NCBI GenBank assembly: GCA_002633005.1
Contig: NMRA01000313.1
Coordinates: forward strand, 396,991-454,517
Reading direction: 5' to 3'
Origin: Phoronis australis
Taxonomy: Eukaryota > Phoronida > Phoronidae
Length of the DNA: 57,527 bases
Below, one piece after another: positions 1-12,419 of this stretch (position 1 is its first letter; every line of letters begins with the position of its first letter). Below the pieces are notes generated by a model. The model ran no database searches, was not told the origin of the DNA, and saw only the letters and a list, made by a program, of their open reading frames with translations. The position numbers and the translations under genes were made by a program.

Positions 1-1436
1 CGCTTTATCCACTCAAGCGCTCGACAACAACTAAACTTACGAGAGTCTCAGAACTCCCACATGCAAATTTGATATGCAAATGAGGGAGTACTTGACTACT
101 GCGCCATCTATACATCGACGGAAAAGCTTAAATACCCGTGACTGCGTGTGGGAAATTGCGATTGCGTGCGCTGAAGTTGATATTTTCAAAGTACAATTAC
201 ACCACTGTTTAAGGTTGCAAAGTGAGATTTTTTGATATCCTTCTATAGAAAAAGCTTTAATCTCTCTGATGAAATCATCTGTTTCCTTTTAAACGAAACT
301 TAAGTCCTAAAATTAGTCCAGGGAAGGAGGCCAAAAACGGCGGTTTAGCTAGTTGTCCCTTCCTGGTTATCTCTTCCTGGTATTACCCAGTATACTTTTT
401 GTAGATTTGCTGTTGATTGAATTATCGAGGCTAACTTGGTTACAGACCTCAAATTTCTAGCAAACTAACTAGTAACACCATCTAGTGCCCGGTTACGTAA
501 CTAGCTTATTTCAAGCTATATTATTTTTGGGAAATAAAATGACGACCCTGTCAACCAAACTTATTGAGTCTGTCTTTATCCACTATTAAATCTACCCAAA
601 CCTACGGGCTGTCTCTCGAAGAGGCTATAATGTCATTTGACTTCTGGCTATAAATCAGTCTCTAGATGGCGTCACCTGTTTCATGAAACCGACCTAAAGC
701 TAAAAGTCAGAAAATCTCTACAACTCAAATCCAAAAGACAGAAATCTGTTGCCTGTTTGGAGCTGACTAAAAGCTTAATGACAAATAACTTCTGGTTAAA
801 GACTCTTGGAGAAGCAAGCCCCAGAAATCACATATGGAACAAAGACTATAATTTATGATATGTGGTCTGAGGCGAAAGCTATTGTAGCTTTAAACTACTA
901 GTTGAACACTAGGTTATTGATAACATTTTTATGTCTCGTATTAATAATTTAATAAATTTCTGACTGCATTATAGTCACTGATTAACTATAATTAGGGTAC
1001 AAATATCTTATCTTAAAATGCGCAAATAATTTTGTCGCGTGCATGATCTTGTGGTCGGAGTGTAGTGGTTAACTAAAACTGTATTGTTTGGTAGTGCGTC
1101 AGTCAAAGTGCATTCATTTGAACACTGTCGGTGTGGTCTGAGTCCTTCAGCTTCACAATCGCAGTTATAATCATTAAATGACAGTTGTTTAGTCCTTACT
1201 TCTCATATAATCATGCACAATGTTATCAGTCATACTGTCTGATTTGTGTTTGCCAGTGACACCTTGTGGCAACACTGCATGCATACAATCGTTTTAAAAA
1301 AATTGCCTAAATGATAAGGTTATGGGTTGTTTATGATGTAGTTTCAGTTATTAGCATTGCCTTGATAGATGGTATTCACTCTAGCAAACAGTGAATAGTT
1401 TGCAAACAGCGCTTAACAGATATTTCTGTCTCACAG
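1..1436. other. Upstream flank or intron of CCDC78, no gene recognised
   Basis: No exon can be supported here. An open frame at 637-858 (+) is Lys-rich but lacks family similarity and spans a copy of the TTTCATGAAA repeat motif near 681. An octamer-like ATGCAAAT sits near 75. The N-terminal CCDC78 exon could be hidden here. Confidence 0.4.
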
Positions 1437-1616
1437 ATTCTCACCCTTGAGAATGACCTCATGGAGGTGGAGCTAGACCGTGACAGACAAGCCAAGTCTG
1501 CTAAAAATGCTAAGGTGAAGTTGGCCGAGCTGGAACAAGACCGCAAGGACCTGGCGGATGAATACGTGGTGTTAAAGACCAACTATCTAAATCTGAATAA
1601 AGAGCACGACAGACAG
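1437..1616 (+). CDS. CCDC78: CCDC78 first recognised exon (residues 1-60 of the partial model)
   Basis: Acceptor tctcacag before ATT CTC; donor CAG|gtagcg. Sixty codons of charged heptad-like coiled coil, ending LNLNKEHDRQ, which aligns with the LNKEQ segment of the human protein. Confidence 0.85.
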
Positions 1617-4600
1617 GTAGCGTATTAAACGCTTACAATGACCTAGTGGGTCATGCGCTAGCCACTCCACGGTGACTAATCCTGGGCCCGGTCTCCAATC
1701 TCCGTACTCAGACTCATACTCATACTCGAGATTTCATACTCAAAATCGTGCTCACTGGAGTCGTACTCAAAAAAGCGTATCTAATGTCGTATTCCGAGTA
1801 GACTCCAAACGTACTCAAATCTGACTCTCATACTCGAGTTGCTATGGAACTCTTTATGATGTGAAATGCAAAATCACGCAAAGCCGCGCTGATTCATCGC
1901 TCCCTATTGGAATAGACCACCCCAAGAACAAGGCCTACATTATCGTCTGCTGTCTCTACAACTACAACAGTATGTCTATAACGTGGAATTCTGAGTGTTC
2001 TGTAACTGTTATTCATTTTTTAGTTTCAATAAATATTCTTGTGCCATTTCTTTGATACATTTGGCAATTATTAAACTTCACTTCTTGAGTTCCTCACCCA
2101 GTCCCGAAAATGTCTTTTAAAAGAAATATGTAACAGCTTATCACATCACATCTCTGTTGCTAATTTAGTCTTGACATAAAACCCATTGCTGTGTAGGCCT
2201 ACGCTGATGTCAAACTTTGATACTGTATTTTACCGGGATGTATCAAGTGAGTTGACATTTGGCACGTGAGTTAAAAAACAATACTTGTGCAGGCATTCAG
2301 AGTTCACCAGTGGCAGTGAACGAGACGAGACGTCTACTTAGAAATTGGCAAACAAAATCTGGAATTCCGAGTCCATTTGGGGATGGGAAGCGAACTGTTT
2401 TTAACTTCCCTCCCCTCCTCGTCTTTTGGAAACCCTACAAAACGTAGGCACACATACCGAAATAAGGGCAGCACAAACTTCTCACACGACTTTTCCCACA
2501 ACTGCTTTCGACGCTTGTTATGACTCGCCGACAAGGGATTACTGAATGCGCCTGTTGCCAGGAATTGTAGAGGTAGAATGGCGGCCATAACATACAGTGA
2601 TACGGCGGGTTAATAAGGTGAAGAATAAGAAGATTTAAGATGAAAATTATTATCTCTGAACTGAAATTGACGTGCTGAGATACGGTAAGAGGACTTATTT
2701 TTTTAGATTTGCTGTGTTTCTTGGTTCCCTTTCGATATTTTGTTCTCTGGCTCGTATTTATTTTCGAGTACGATTTCAAGCACACTGCCATAGCAAACTT
2801 GAAATTTGAGCATAGACTCCGAATTTTTACTCAAAATCGTACTCGAAATATAGATGAGATACACTTCATTTCGAGTACACTCGAAAACTGAGTACGTGCT
2901 CGAAATTTCGAGTACAGATTTTTCGAGTATGACATTGAATACACCAAAGCTGAGTCTGTACTCGAGTTGAGTATGAAGTGTGAGTTTGAGCATGATTCGA
3001 GTCTGAGTACGGAGATTGGAGACCGGGCCCTGGATTCAATTCCTTGTCTGGATATCCTATTACTACCTAGACTTTAAGCTGTGCTTCGATGTTTTCTTTG
3101 AGAGCACTGTCCCATTCTTTGTCGCGATTTTAAGAAGGAAAAGAGGGCCCAGGCATCAATTGTGCAGTCACTGTTTAATCCTGGCTGTATTTGGATTGAG
3201 GTACACACACCATGGTAAATACGTATTGTTAAGGGCTTGGCTTAATAAGCACTATATAAACAAAGTTGGCATTGCTATTTTGATACTTAAAGGTATTGTT
3301 ATGATCAAAGGCTATGTTTGGTTTGGATTTATTCAATATGTTAACATCAGTGTCACTTATATTAAAAAAAAACTTCTCCAACTTAGTATCAAATTTTCGA
3401 TGTACTGAATGTTTCTCTATATCAATCACTCTTCAAACTCAAAAAGTGAGGTATGTCAATAATACTGGGTTGTGTTTCATGAAACGTGATTGGAGATTTG
3501 AATCAGACATTTTGATGTTACTCTCCATACATCTATTCAAAAAAATAATTAATTTAAAATCTCACTTGAGCAAAAAAACTGATTCATAATATACACCTAA
3601 AATTCTAATTACTGACAAAATTTCTATTATTATTTCTATTCTGTGATGCACTCATAATTACTTGGCTAAACCATTATTCCGTATTTGCAAAGTGAGAGCC
3701 AAAGGCCAAATGTCTGTTGTAAGTCTGAAGTCACTTTCATGAAACAGACTAGTGTTTTATATTGGAAAGATATGGCAGTCAAGTATTGTTTGTGACAGAA
3801 ACAGACCTGGAATATTCATTAAGTTTTGAATTAGCTTTACTTTACTTTAGGCCAAGCAAAACAGACCCTTGAATATTCATTAAGTTTTAAATTAGCTTTA
3901 CTTTACTTTAGGCCAAGCAAAATGAAGAGCTCAGCATAGAGTTACTGAACTTGGCTAATGCTAAGGCCACTCTGTCACGCCAGACAGACAATATGCAGAT
4001 GGCTTCTGGTTACCAAGGAGATGAGAGGTCAGAGGTCGACAGACTCCGTCACGTTGTTAGTAGAATGAGTACAAGGCCGTACAAGGTAGCAATCAATATT
4101 TTAACTGCAGACTTAAATAGAAACAAATGTCTAGTCAATTTTTTGCTTTTTCATAGACAACTAGAAGGTAATCCTGGGAATGCAGACCTCTGACAACGCA
4201 GTTCCTCTATAACACTTACATTGCTCCTGTATCATTGTTTATTTAATGTACAGATTCGGCCGAAAAAGCATAATTGTTTCTGGTCATTACCCTACTTGTT
4301 TTGAGTCATGCGCTCACTAGCTAAAAATATAGAAAACTAAAGCTGCAAAAGGCCTATTAGTGAGGGCAAGGTTAGGTTTGAAAGGCCCATTAGTGAGGGT
4401 GAGCAAGGTTTTAAATGCCACAATTTGCCAAGTGGTGCGCATCATGTTTGCTTGTCTCAATAAATTTTACACCACTGACTTAATTGTTAATAAGTCACAG
4501 ACCACCAACTATGCTTTTTGGGCTGTTGCTAAAATTTGGAATTTGCTGAATCCATCTCAATCAAACATGGCAGGTATCCATTATGTTGAAGTCCACCAGT

Positions 4601-7600
4601 TTTCACTACTGACTGTGTGAAATGTCTCAATCTTTAACTAAACCTTGTTGGCATTAGTTTTGATATTCATTTTCAAACCATTTAGAATTTAAATAACATT
4701 TCTGTGTAACGGTTACAGGTTGATGAAGTGAAGGCTGGTGAGCGGGAAGTGGTGGAGAGAAATGTAAGTCTTTGTTACATATAACAAAGTTCATTTAGTT
4801 ATTTTATAAGGGGTAATTACAGATCCGTTTATTGAGTCACTTGAGAATACCAATGAAAGTTTAAAGATTGCAGTTATTTGCAGTCTTTGTTTATATATTG
4901 TATGGAAAATTTTCAGAAATCAAAAATTGACTTCTTAATTCTCTTGTTTTTGTTAAAAAATTAAAGTTATAGTCACTAAAAGCACCTGCTAGTTACCCCA
5001 TCTAGTGTTTCATCGTGGAACCACTCTTTCCTTTCAACTGTTAGTCGTAATGTGCTTCCACTGCATAAAATAATGACCCAAAAGTTCTAATTTGAGTCCT
5101 GACTTCAGCAATAGCAATTTATAAGTTTTGGCTAGCCCAGAAATTGTATCTCACCTTACATAGGTACAGGTTAAGACCAATTTTTACAGGAAGTGGCATA
5201 ATTCGAAATTTATTGCTTTCGACATTGGAATCAAGCCATTGAAAGCAGGTGGATAGGGCTTGGATTAGGGCTTGGATTTTTGTTGCGGACATGACTGTGC
5301 GAGTGTAATTGAATTTTCTTTTTTCGTGTGGTCGCAGTTTGTGATTCTGAACTGCGTGGTTGTTGCTAGTAAGCTGATTTTGACGTGTTGTAGTTGTTTG
5401 GAAACCAGCGCCATTTTGAAGGTGAGATGGAAAGGCTAAAGAATACATATGACGATCAGCAAACGAAGTTGGAGGCTAAACTGTAAGTGTGGAGAAGCAA
5501 AGGAGAAGGAAATTTAGATCACTTCGAAACACCGTATTTCAGAAATGTCTGAGGGGGTTCAAATGAAACTTTCAGATACCGTCGTTTATGCACTGGTCTC
5601 CAAAATGCTGTTAGAAATTGTTCCTTTAAAATAGTTCACTTTTGCAAGAGTGGCTACCAAAAATAGGACTTGTATGTTCGTTATGAAAAGGGTTGCATGA
5701 AACGGAATGATAATTTAGAAAACTACAGTAATAGCGTTTCGGAGACTTCATCTTGATCATTTATATTTAAACAAAATTTGATCACATTATTGATGTTGTT
5801 GTTTTACTACCCAATCAATGACAGATTCGGTTAAAATCAAAGACTTGTTTTCTTTTCAGGATATATAAACTTTCACTAAGTTAAGTTTTATAGTTTTGTT
5901 TATGTTTGGCTGATTGCACAGGCTTGTGGATAAGGTTCAAACAAAGATAAATCTTATCAATGTCTTAAAGAAGTCTGTTTAATTTCACAATATTTTTATT
6001 GAAACTGCCATGCAAATGTTGGCTTAAAAGTGGAATCAACAAAATGCAATTTTCCATTTCGTGCTGTTTTGGCATCAGCTTCCATTTCCACTTTGTCTGT
6101 CGATGAAATTCTATAAAATCTGCCATTTTGCAATGGCTTAATTATATAGGTACATTTCTCCTAGTACCAGAAATTTCCCTTGTTTACATTTCCCTTCAGA
6201 GGATTTTCACTGCTTTTGTTTGTCCTTGTGGCAGTTTTATTTCTTTGTTTACTGCACAGGCCCTTGAATCTGTCTGTTCCTTGTACTCACCACAGGCACC
6301 AACACTGTGTAATACTTACATAAAAACATGTGTCTCTTATGTGGTTATGAGTCATTGGAAAATTCATGTGCCTGTGGTTTATTGTGTTTAGCAATGCTGA
6401 TCATCTGATACTCATTTTTTATACTTGAACTCTTATGCCTTTTGAATCACAGCAAGTGGTTCACATTGGTGTTTTGTGTTGTTCATGTTTGAAATTAATT
6501 TTGAAAATTTATGTGACATAATGTATTGTTTTGATTTTCAGGGGTGATTTGAGGAAAGAGCTCCAGGAAACGAGGAACCTTGCAAGAGAACGCCAACAGA
6601 AAATAGCTGAACTTAACGCGGTAAGATTATGAGGACAGACAAATTAGCCATCTTGTACAATGTTTCAAATATTGAACGAGACTGATCAGTCTTTGTTATT
6701 TGTCTTAGAAAGTTTGTTGTGCGTCAGTGTGAGATATCATTGACCGCTTTGTTGATACGCAGTTGCAAGAAACTACATATTATTCAGTCTCTAGGCAAGT
6801 GTTATTGCTTTACCAACTCTTTTTGATCGTGGATGGGCTTATCTACCCTTACAATGTTAGTACAGCTATGACAATTCTCCACTTATGTCGCAAAAACCAA
6901 TTGCCAAAATTATTGTTTTTCCATTTTTCAAAAGCTGATTACTTTAGTTGCTACAAATAGTGGAAAGTTTTCCAAATGTGGTTTTATGACATCTACACAG
7001 CACAAGCCATGCTATTAATAGTCTAAATTTTCCCTAATCTTTATTTTTGTGGAGAAATTTAACAAAATAGAATTTCACTTGTCGACAATTTTGTGTGCTA
7101 AATAATTGAAGAAGTGCGGTAAAGTACAAAACCGTGTTATAAAAAAAACATGTCAATGTTTATTCCAGGTAGATTGTACAATCATTATGTAATCCTTAAT
7201 TTTTTTACTGTTTAGAAACTCATCACAACAACTAGTACGAAGGAACAGCTTCAGACGCAGGTCAACAGGGCGCAGCACAAGATGAAGGATTTGAATGAAG
7301 AGTATCGGTCACGGCTTATTAAATATGTTGAAGACATTTCGGTAACTCGTTCGTTTTGATCATCTCGAGTTTGTTTTGTTACAAAATTTGTCAGGCAGTG
7401 AAATGTATTTCTTAGCCTGATTTCAAAATGAAAAAATTTGATTGAGTCAAAAATGTTTTAGTTGTTGTGATTGTTGAGATTCTTAATGGGTTTTTTTCTA
7501 AAATGTCTCTGCAATCACTAATCATAAAGAGTCTCATTTGTTTCTTTCACTATGTTAAGGTCATACTGACTACAAAGTAAATTTTGGCATTTGTTTTTTT

Positions 7601-10600
7601 TTTTAAGTTTTCACTTTTCACACAATAGACTCAAATTTAAAGCAGTTTAACCATTAGAACGTATGGCAGAAATTATGATCAAAATCAGAAAAAAGGTATT
7701 GTTTAGTATATTAAAGTAATTAGCCAAAAATGTGCACTGAAAGATTTAACAATTTAACAAACTCCAGTGTAATTGTTATCAAAAATAGTATAAGAAATCA
7801 GAAGAAAATTATTGTAAATCTTTACTAGCCAAAAATTTCCTTAAACTGTTGATTTTTTGATGAGAAGATATTTGTAAAAAATTTTAAATACGATTTTAGC
7901 TCTACGTTGACGGTGGTGTTGGTATTCCTAACCCTGATCAGACCAGCGAACAGATGACTGCCTTCGTGAAGAAAATGTTGCAGGATATTCGTTCGGCGCA
8001 CAAAATTCGCGAAGAACAGCTTAGTCAAGCAGCTAAGACATACAAGGAGCGAGTGAATGAGGTCCTGAGGAGACATGAGGAGTTGTTGATAGCGTACAGG
8101 TACTTGACTTGATGGCGCAATGTATTTATTGTCGTCGTGTGTTAACAATAGGTGGCACTAGGTGGTGGAGTAAACACCGTAGCTCATTGTTGTCTTGGCT
8201 TTGTGACATTCTTGTATTAGCTTTATGTGGGTGGTATTTTCAAACAGTATTGAGGTGGTTTCAACTTCACATGACACCCGCAAAAAGTGACCACAATATG
8301 TCTGCCAACAGTAAAATTTCACCAGTGAGATTACAAGGCAATATGGGAGACAACCGGAACATAAAGTAGCATAAAAAGTATACTTTGTCTTTTTTCAAGT
8401 GATCGATGCCTTTGAAGTCTATGGTCAAGCCACGGGGGTTCTCCATTTATTCTAAACTGTCACTAGTAGGTATTTTAATCGGTGTTCATATTTGTTTTTG
8501 CAACAATAGCAAAAGTGTATTCATTTCTTAAAAGCACAAAGTTCAAAGTATGTTGCATCCCTCGGACGCACAAAGTGGTTGCTTTCGTCAATGCCCACCT
8601 TTCTAGAAGAGGGCAGTTTTAGCCTCGACCATGAGGGTTGAGTATATAAAAGATGTCTAATTTTACTTCAATGTCACATGTGTTATCCAGTCCTGCGGAG
8701 ACCATGGGCACATAATTTTGTGGGTAATAGTTCCAAGTAAAATGCTTGCATGTTGAGAACCAGTTTTCTACACTTAGTAACCGGCATCAAACTGGTTCTC
8801 AAAATGTGGGCAGGTTATATCCACTATTGCCATTCTGTGGATAAAATTTTAACACTGGCAAGTTGTGTCTCTCAAGGATGCTGAAAGACCAGTTGAAAAA
8901 CAGTGGTCTAGAGGACGTAGGTCCAGATGAATGGCTACTCCAGATGACTGACTCAGAGCTGCAGTCAGCACAGCAGAGGGAGGTGGCACGGCTACAGGAA
9001 CAGCTGAGAACAGTGAAGAATGAGAATGAGTCATTGAGGAACAGCCGAGTGAGTTGTGTACAATTGGCCAATCACAAGAGTAGTGCCATTCAATTCAATC
9101 AAATGGTATCTGTGTACAGTCGTACCATGGTTACGACATTGAATATGATGACTTATGATGGGCATACTTCTATGGTTTCCAAATTTATTCCTCCCGTAAT
9201 TACCATGAGATACAGACATGCGCTGTGCAAACCGTTCACAGGTTCGACTTTCTCAAGGGAAGACTCGTTTCCCCCAGTAAGTTGGTGTCATGCAATTCTT
9301 ATGCGATCATGCTCAGCCTTGCATAATTCTTTGCTACTGAGCCCATTCAAATAATGTAAGATGGACGTCGTGTCATATGGCATGGTTTTTGTTTTTGGAC
9401 CGAGTTCACCGAATGTGATTCAACCAACCAGTAAACCACATGCTACCAGGAACTTGAATTGACTATGTGGTTTTTAACAGTCAGGTTATTGCTTAATTTT
9501 TACAGAAAGAAACCAGAACTGGAGACTTCTTCTATACAGTGGAATACAGTGTCTGGAAAGATCAAAATGAAGTCAAAGTTCACAATTTTAGGAATCGCAT
9601 TGCTTTCTTTAGACATAGCCAGTTTTTACTTTATCACATGAATCGATTTCCTAGCTCACTCACAACTAGAAACGCATAGAATATCTGAATCTAAAACTTT
9701 TGTGAATCATGAGCAGTAATTTTGGACGAGATGTAAAAGGAGATCATTCCGCCTTAGGTTTGACCAATATTATCAGTGCCAGATATGTACTGCGATTGCA
9801 GCCACTTTTTGTTCACATGCTATCAAAAACCTAGTTTCGTTCATGACTCCATGAACTCAAAATATAAGAGTAATTTGAGACATTTGATACTAAACAATGG
9901 CTGAGGTATTAACCCATGAACCGTATGCTAGTGAAATAAGGCTTAGATGACGTGATTTTTTGAGGTGTTCAAGGCAATTACATAACATGACACCGTTAAG
10001 GTTGCTTGAAGCACGTTCAGCTTGGGAATTAGGTATGCAATCTTTATTTAGTTTACAAATTAATTTGCATTTAAAAATGCATGTTTCGAACCTTTATCAA
10101 AAGCCATTTATTGTTATATCTCTGTTGCTTCTTTCTTTATAGTATCAGAACAGTGGGCCCTCTGGATCAACTGGAATCCTCAAGAAATCTGGCCCTAACG
10201 TGACGTAAGTTTCATTATTCATTGCATACTAAATAAATGCTTTATGCAATCGACATGTTGTTATACCGCGCTCCTACAGGATAAGTGGAATTTTTGTTAA
10301 CTTGTAATATTGATGAAGATATCAGGGTCCGTTCCATTTACTAAACTTTAAAACAAGATTATGTTCTTTCCAAAACCAAAGAATGTTAGGAAGCATCGCC
10401 TTGAATTGTAGAAAATTGATGTTAGTTAGTCGTATGGAGTGTGGCCATAAAATGAAAAAAAAAAAGATTTTAACTTGCAAATCACTATTTACAGAAGACA
10501 TTTTTGAATTAAACTGTAAGTACAGAGGTGATATCAGTAACATGTCCAAGATGAAATATCAAAACCGCTGCTACAGTATTCTAAATTATCAGCTAGTTCT

Positions 10601-12373
10601 TGTTCATGCGACTTTGTTGAGTTTTTTCATAAAAAGTCATGGACGTCCTATTTTTGATAGTCCCACGTGCAAAAATTTAACCATTTAAAGTTATTTCTAA
10701 CACCGTTTAGGAGAACAGTGCATGAATCATAAAATTTTCATACGAATCCCATTAGTAATTTCTGTCCAGAGATATGATGTGCCAAACTTTAAGCCAAATT
10801 TGGACATTCTTCTAGGGTTGTACGTATTTAACCTTGATAGTGCCTTTTCATTGGCCAGAATAAAAGCTTGAACTTTTACTTATAATAATAACTGTCTTGC
10901 ACATTGATAAAATATGGTCTCGCACATTGCCATTTAAGCTCGTCCCTGTAGCAAAAATGCTACAAAATCAATGCAAGTTTTGGACAATAAACAGGCAACT
11001 GCAATGCCATTTAGCGCTTAGGCTGGCAACCAGCAGGGATCAGACCAGTGCTTTTAACTTATCAGCTGCTCCTGGTAAAATATTTTTCCCAGATCTTGTG
11101 CTTTATTTCTGTACTTTGGGAAAAATTAAGTCTACGTTATGATACTATGATGTTCGGCATTAGATTTGACGATACACAATCGACGGATAACTGGCCGGCT
11201 CTGCGTAAGAAGTTGAGGGAGTTCACACTGAACACACAGGCTCAGTTGGAGGACGAGAGAGCTCGATTACTGAGCGAAAACCACATTCTGAAAGAGCAGC
11301 TGAATGAATCTCAACAGTACATCGACAGTCACCTAGTCAGGTAATGCCTGTTTTGTAGGCTTTGGGCCTGTGTGCATTACTGATTAGCACAAATGCTGGA
11401 TGTCTTAACCAGATGTTTAGTCATGTATTGGCCAGATATTTGTGTATCCCAACAATAGTAAGATGACTTACCAAAATGCAACAATTCTCAAAGGGGATCT
11501 TTTGAGTTTGTGGTGCAAACTTTTTGTGGAGATAAGGACATGTTATGTGCACTGAGGATTGTGGGAAATTGCCTTCTTTGCAGTAGATGAAATTTCCAGT
11601 CAGCAGGCAGCAACAAGAGATATTCTAAGCGCATGTATGAGAAACCGTGGAAGGTTTTCATATATTGGAAAGTGATAAAGCATCATAGGGCTTACTGTAC
11701 TTTTCAAAAATATTTGGCAAATCAAAGTCAATGATGTTTTGGGATGTTTTTAATTAATGATGTACAATTTTTTCGTCAGATTTCATACATGAATTTTGAC
11801 AACTCAGATGAAACTTTCTCTCAAATTTTGACAAAATTATTCTTTTTGAGAACTACAGCAGCACTGCAAACTGTGCATATCTATTAACAACACTATTTTG
11901 TTTCTATCATTAATCGAATTTATGATTCGTGCTCTGCTTACTGTTTAAAAGCAAATTTATTTATTATAAACAAATTTTATGTTTCTGTTGTTAGTATTAA
12001 CTCTTTTACTCTAAAACTTTTGTGTTTCGGAAAATAGAAGGCTGGTTCAGATGGTTGCACAGTAGTTCTATAGAGATTTTAACAAGATGCATGACAAAGT
12101 CAAGTTCTCACGGATCGTAAACATTTCTATGGAAATAATCTCATCAATTTTGTGGGGTTTTCAGATGATTGTCCCAAGCACCAAGATGAATGTCTGTGTC
12201 AATGACTAAATTGTGTGGAAAAGTTATCCAATAAGTCTATGTTTTAATGTATTCACAGATACAAGCAAGAGATTGTTCGTTTACGAAGGATGCTGGGCAT
12301 TGACGAAGATGGAAGAATTGGTTCAGGTAGTCCATTGGTGAAGTCTAAAGGGAGAACAAAGACAGGACCTTGA
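1437..12373 (+). CDS. CCDC78: CCDC78, coiled-coil domain-containing protein 78 (5'-incomplete, 11 exons)
   Basis: Coding exons at 1437-1616, 3912-4085, 4719-4763, 5394-5482, 6542-6620, 7216-7341, 7900-8099, 8877-9048, 10143-10204, 11164-11340 and 12259-12373 join with matching phases into 472 residues ending in TGA. The product is almost entirely coiled coil. Recognition rests on two blocks close to vertebrate CCDC78: residues about 275-298, containing RRHEELLIAYR, and the C-terminal block of exons 10-11, with KKLREFTLNTQAQLEDERA and RYKQEIVRLRRMLG. Known role of the family: a deuterosome component needed for centriole amplification in multiciliated cells; the human gene is also linked to a congenital myopathy. 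The first exon seen starts at an acceptor in phase 0 and no start codon can be assigned, so N-terminal exon(s) lie in 1-1436 unrecognised or left of the window. The family is usually about 440 residues in human. Convergent with TM9SF4 downstream. Confidence 0.9.
1682..3032. mobile_element. TIR element in CCDC78 intron, 35-bp inverted ends
   Basis: The ends are inverted copies: GGGCCCGGTCTCCAATCTCC near 1684 and its complement ending at 3032, continuing with CGTACTCAGACTC. Inner sequence is full of CTCGAG/GTACTCGAA motifs in both orientations (1715-1845 and 2750-2990), so much of the element can fold. The CAGGGCCCGG-like terminus suggests a hAT-type non-autonomous element. No clean 8-bp target duplication: gactaatc left, gattcaat right. 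About 1.35 kb, no transposase frame. Confidence 0.75.
3472..3756. mobile_element. Short MITE-like element with TTTCATGAAA ends
   Basis: GTTTCATGAAACGTGATT near 3475 and AGTCACTTTCATGAAAC near 3735 form inverted ends of a roughly 285-bp element in the CCDC78 intron. A related sequence in the other orientation is at about 18410-18520, sharing TGATGCACTCATAATTACTT. Confidence 0.55.
3801..3922 (+). repeat. 61-bp tandem duplication spanning a CCDC78 splice acceptor
   Basis: The stretch from GAATATTCATTAAGTTTT through ttactttag|GCCAAGCAAAA occurs twice, with the exon-like GCC at 3851 and the true one at 3912. The upstream copy keeps the polypyrimidine tract, AG and exon start. Confidence 0.9.
3912..4085 (+). 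CDS. CCDC78: CCDC78 exon (residues 61-118), acceptor duplicated upstream
   Basis: Acceptor ttactttag|GCCAAGCAAAA, donor AAG|gtagca. 58 codons, phase 0 at both ends. The acceptor and the first 11 exon bases also occur 61 bp upstream (see the tandem repeat entry). Confidence 0.85.
4719..4763 (+). CDS. CCDC78: CCDC78 micro-exon (residues 119-133)
   Basis: Fifteen codons, VDEVKAGEREVVERN, between gttacag and a strong gtaagt donor. Phase 0 at both ends. Too short to be found as a stand-alone reading frame. Confidence 0.75.
5394..5482 (+). CDS. CCDC78: CCDC78 exon (residues 134-163)
   Basis: Codes LFGNQRHFEGEMERLKNTYD and onward to AKL, donor CT|gtaagt. An alternative acceptor 15 bases inside (ccag|CGCCAT, start 5409) keeps the same frame, so the exact start is uncertain by five residues. 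Confidence 0.8.
5510..5790 (+). repeat. Dispersed repeat copy (family A)
   Basis: Shares CACTG.TCTCCAAAATG, AGAAATTGTT, AAAATAGGA and TTTAGAAAA.TGTAACAG-type blocks with 20655-20950 and, more weakly, 51700-51920. No coding capacity. Confidence 0.55.
6542..6620 (+). CDS. CCDC78: CCDC78 exon (residues 163-189)
   Basis: Acceptor gattttcag; the first G completes the split CT|G codon. 26 further codons, GDLRKELQETRNL then AELNA, donor GCG|gtaaga. Confidence 0.85.
7216..7341 (+). CDS. CCDC78: CCDC78 exon (residues 190-231)
   Basis: Forty-two codons between tactgtttag and TCG|gtaact. Contains KDLNEEYRSRLIKYVEDIS, matching the KDEYVLRL region of the human protein. Confidence 0.85.
7900..8099 (+). 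CDS. CCDC78: CCDC78 exon carrying the conserved HEELL block (residues 232-298)
   Basis: Acceptor cgattttag, donor AG|gtactt. The most conserved part of the protein: RSAHKIREEQLSQAAKTYK followed by RRHEELLIAY, nearly identical in spacing to human CCDC78. Confidence 0.92.
8877..9048 (+). CDS. CCDC78: CCDC78 exon (residues 298-355)
   Basis: First base completes the split AG|G codon. 57 codons ending NENESLRNSR, donor CGA|gtgagt. Not obviously conserved with the human protein but clearly coiled coil. Confidence 0.85.
10143..10204 (+). CDS. CCDC78: CCDC78 exon, short linker (residues 356-376)
   Basis: Polypyrimidine acceptor ttctttctttatag, donor AC|gtaagt. Twenty codons rich in Gly/Ser/Pro, a low-complexity linker between the coiled coils. 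Confidence 0.75.
11164..11340 (+). CDS. CCDC78: CCDC78 exon, C-terminal conserved coiled coil (residues 376-434)
   Basis: Acceptor gcattag, donor AG|gtaatg. NWPALRKKLREFTLNTQAQL and QQYIDSHLVR match the human C-terminal block (WAQIHQKLRDFSRSTQ...). Confidence 0.92.
12259..12373 (+). CDS. CCDC78: CCDC78 last exon (residues 435-472)
   Basis: Acceptor attcacag completes AG|A, then YKQEIVRLRRMLGIDEDG and a basic tail KSKGRTKTGP before TGA at 12371-12373. Confidence 0.9.
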
Positions 12374-12419
12374 GGAATAACAGATATAGTCCTGGAGAGC
12401 GTTCCGTAGACCAAGTTCC

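Noticed and set aside
637-858. 73-residue Lys-rich frame as the CCDC78 N-terminal exon
   Set aside because: No heptad pattern, no fitting donor with the right phase, and it includes a TTTCATGAAA repeat motif.
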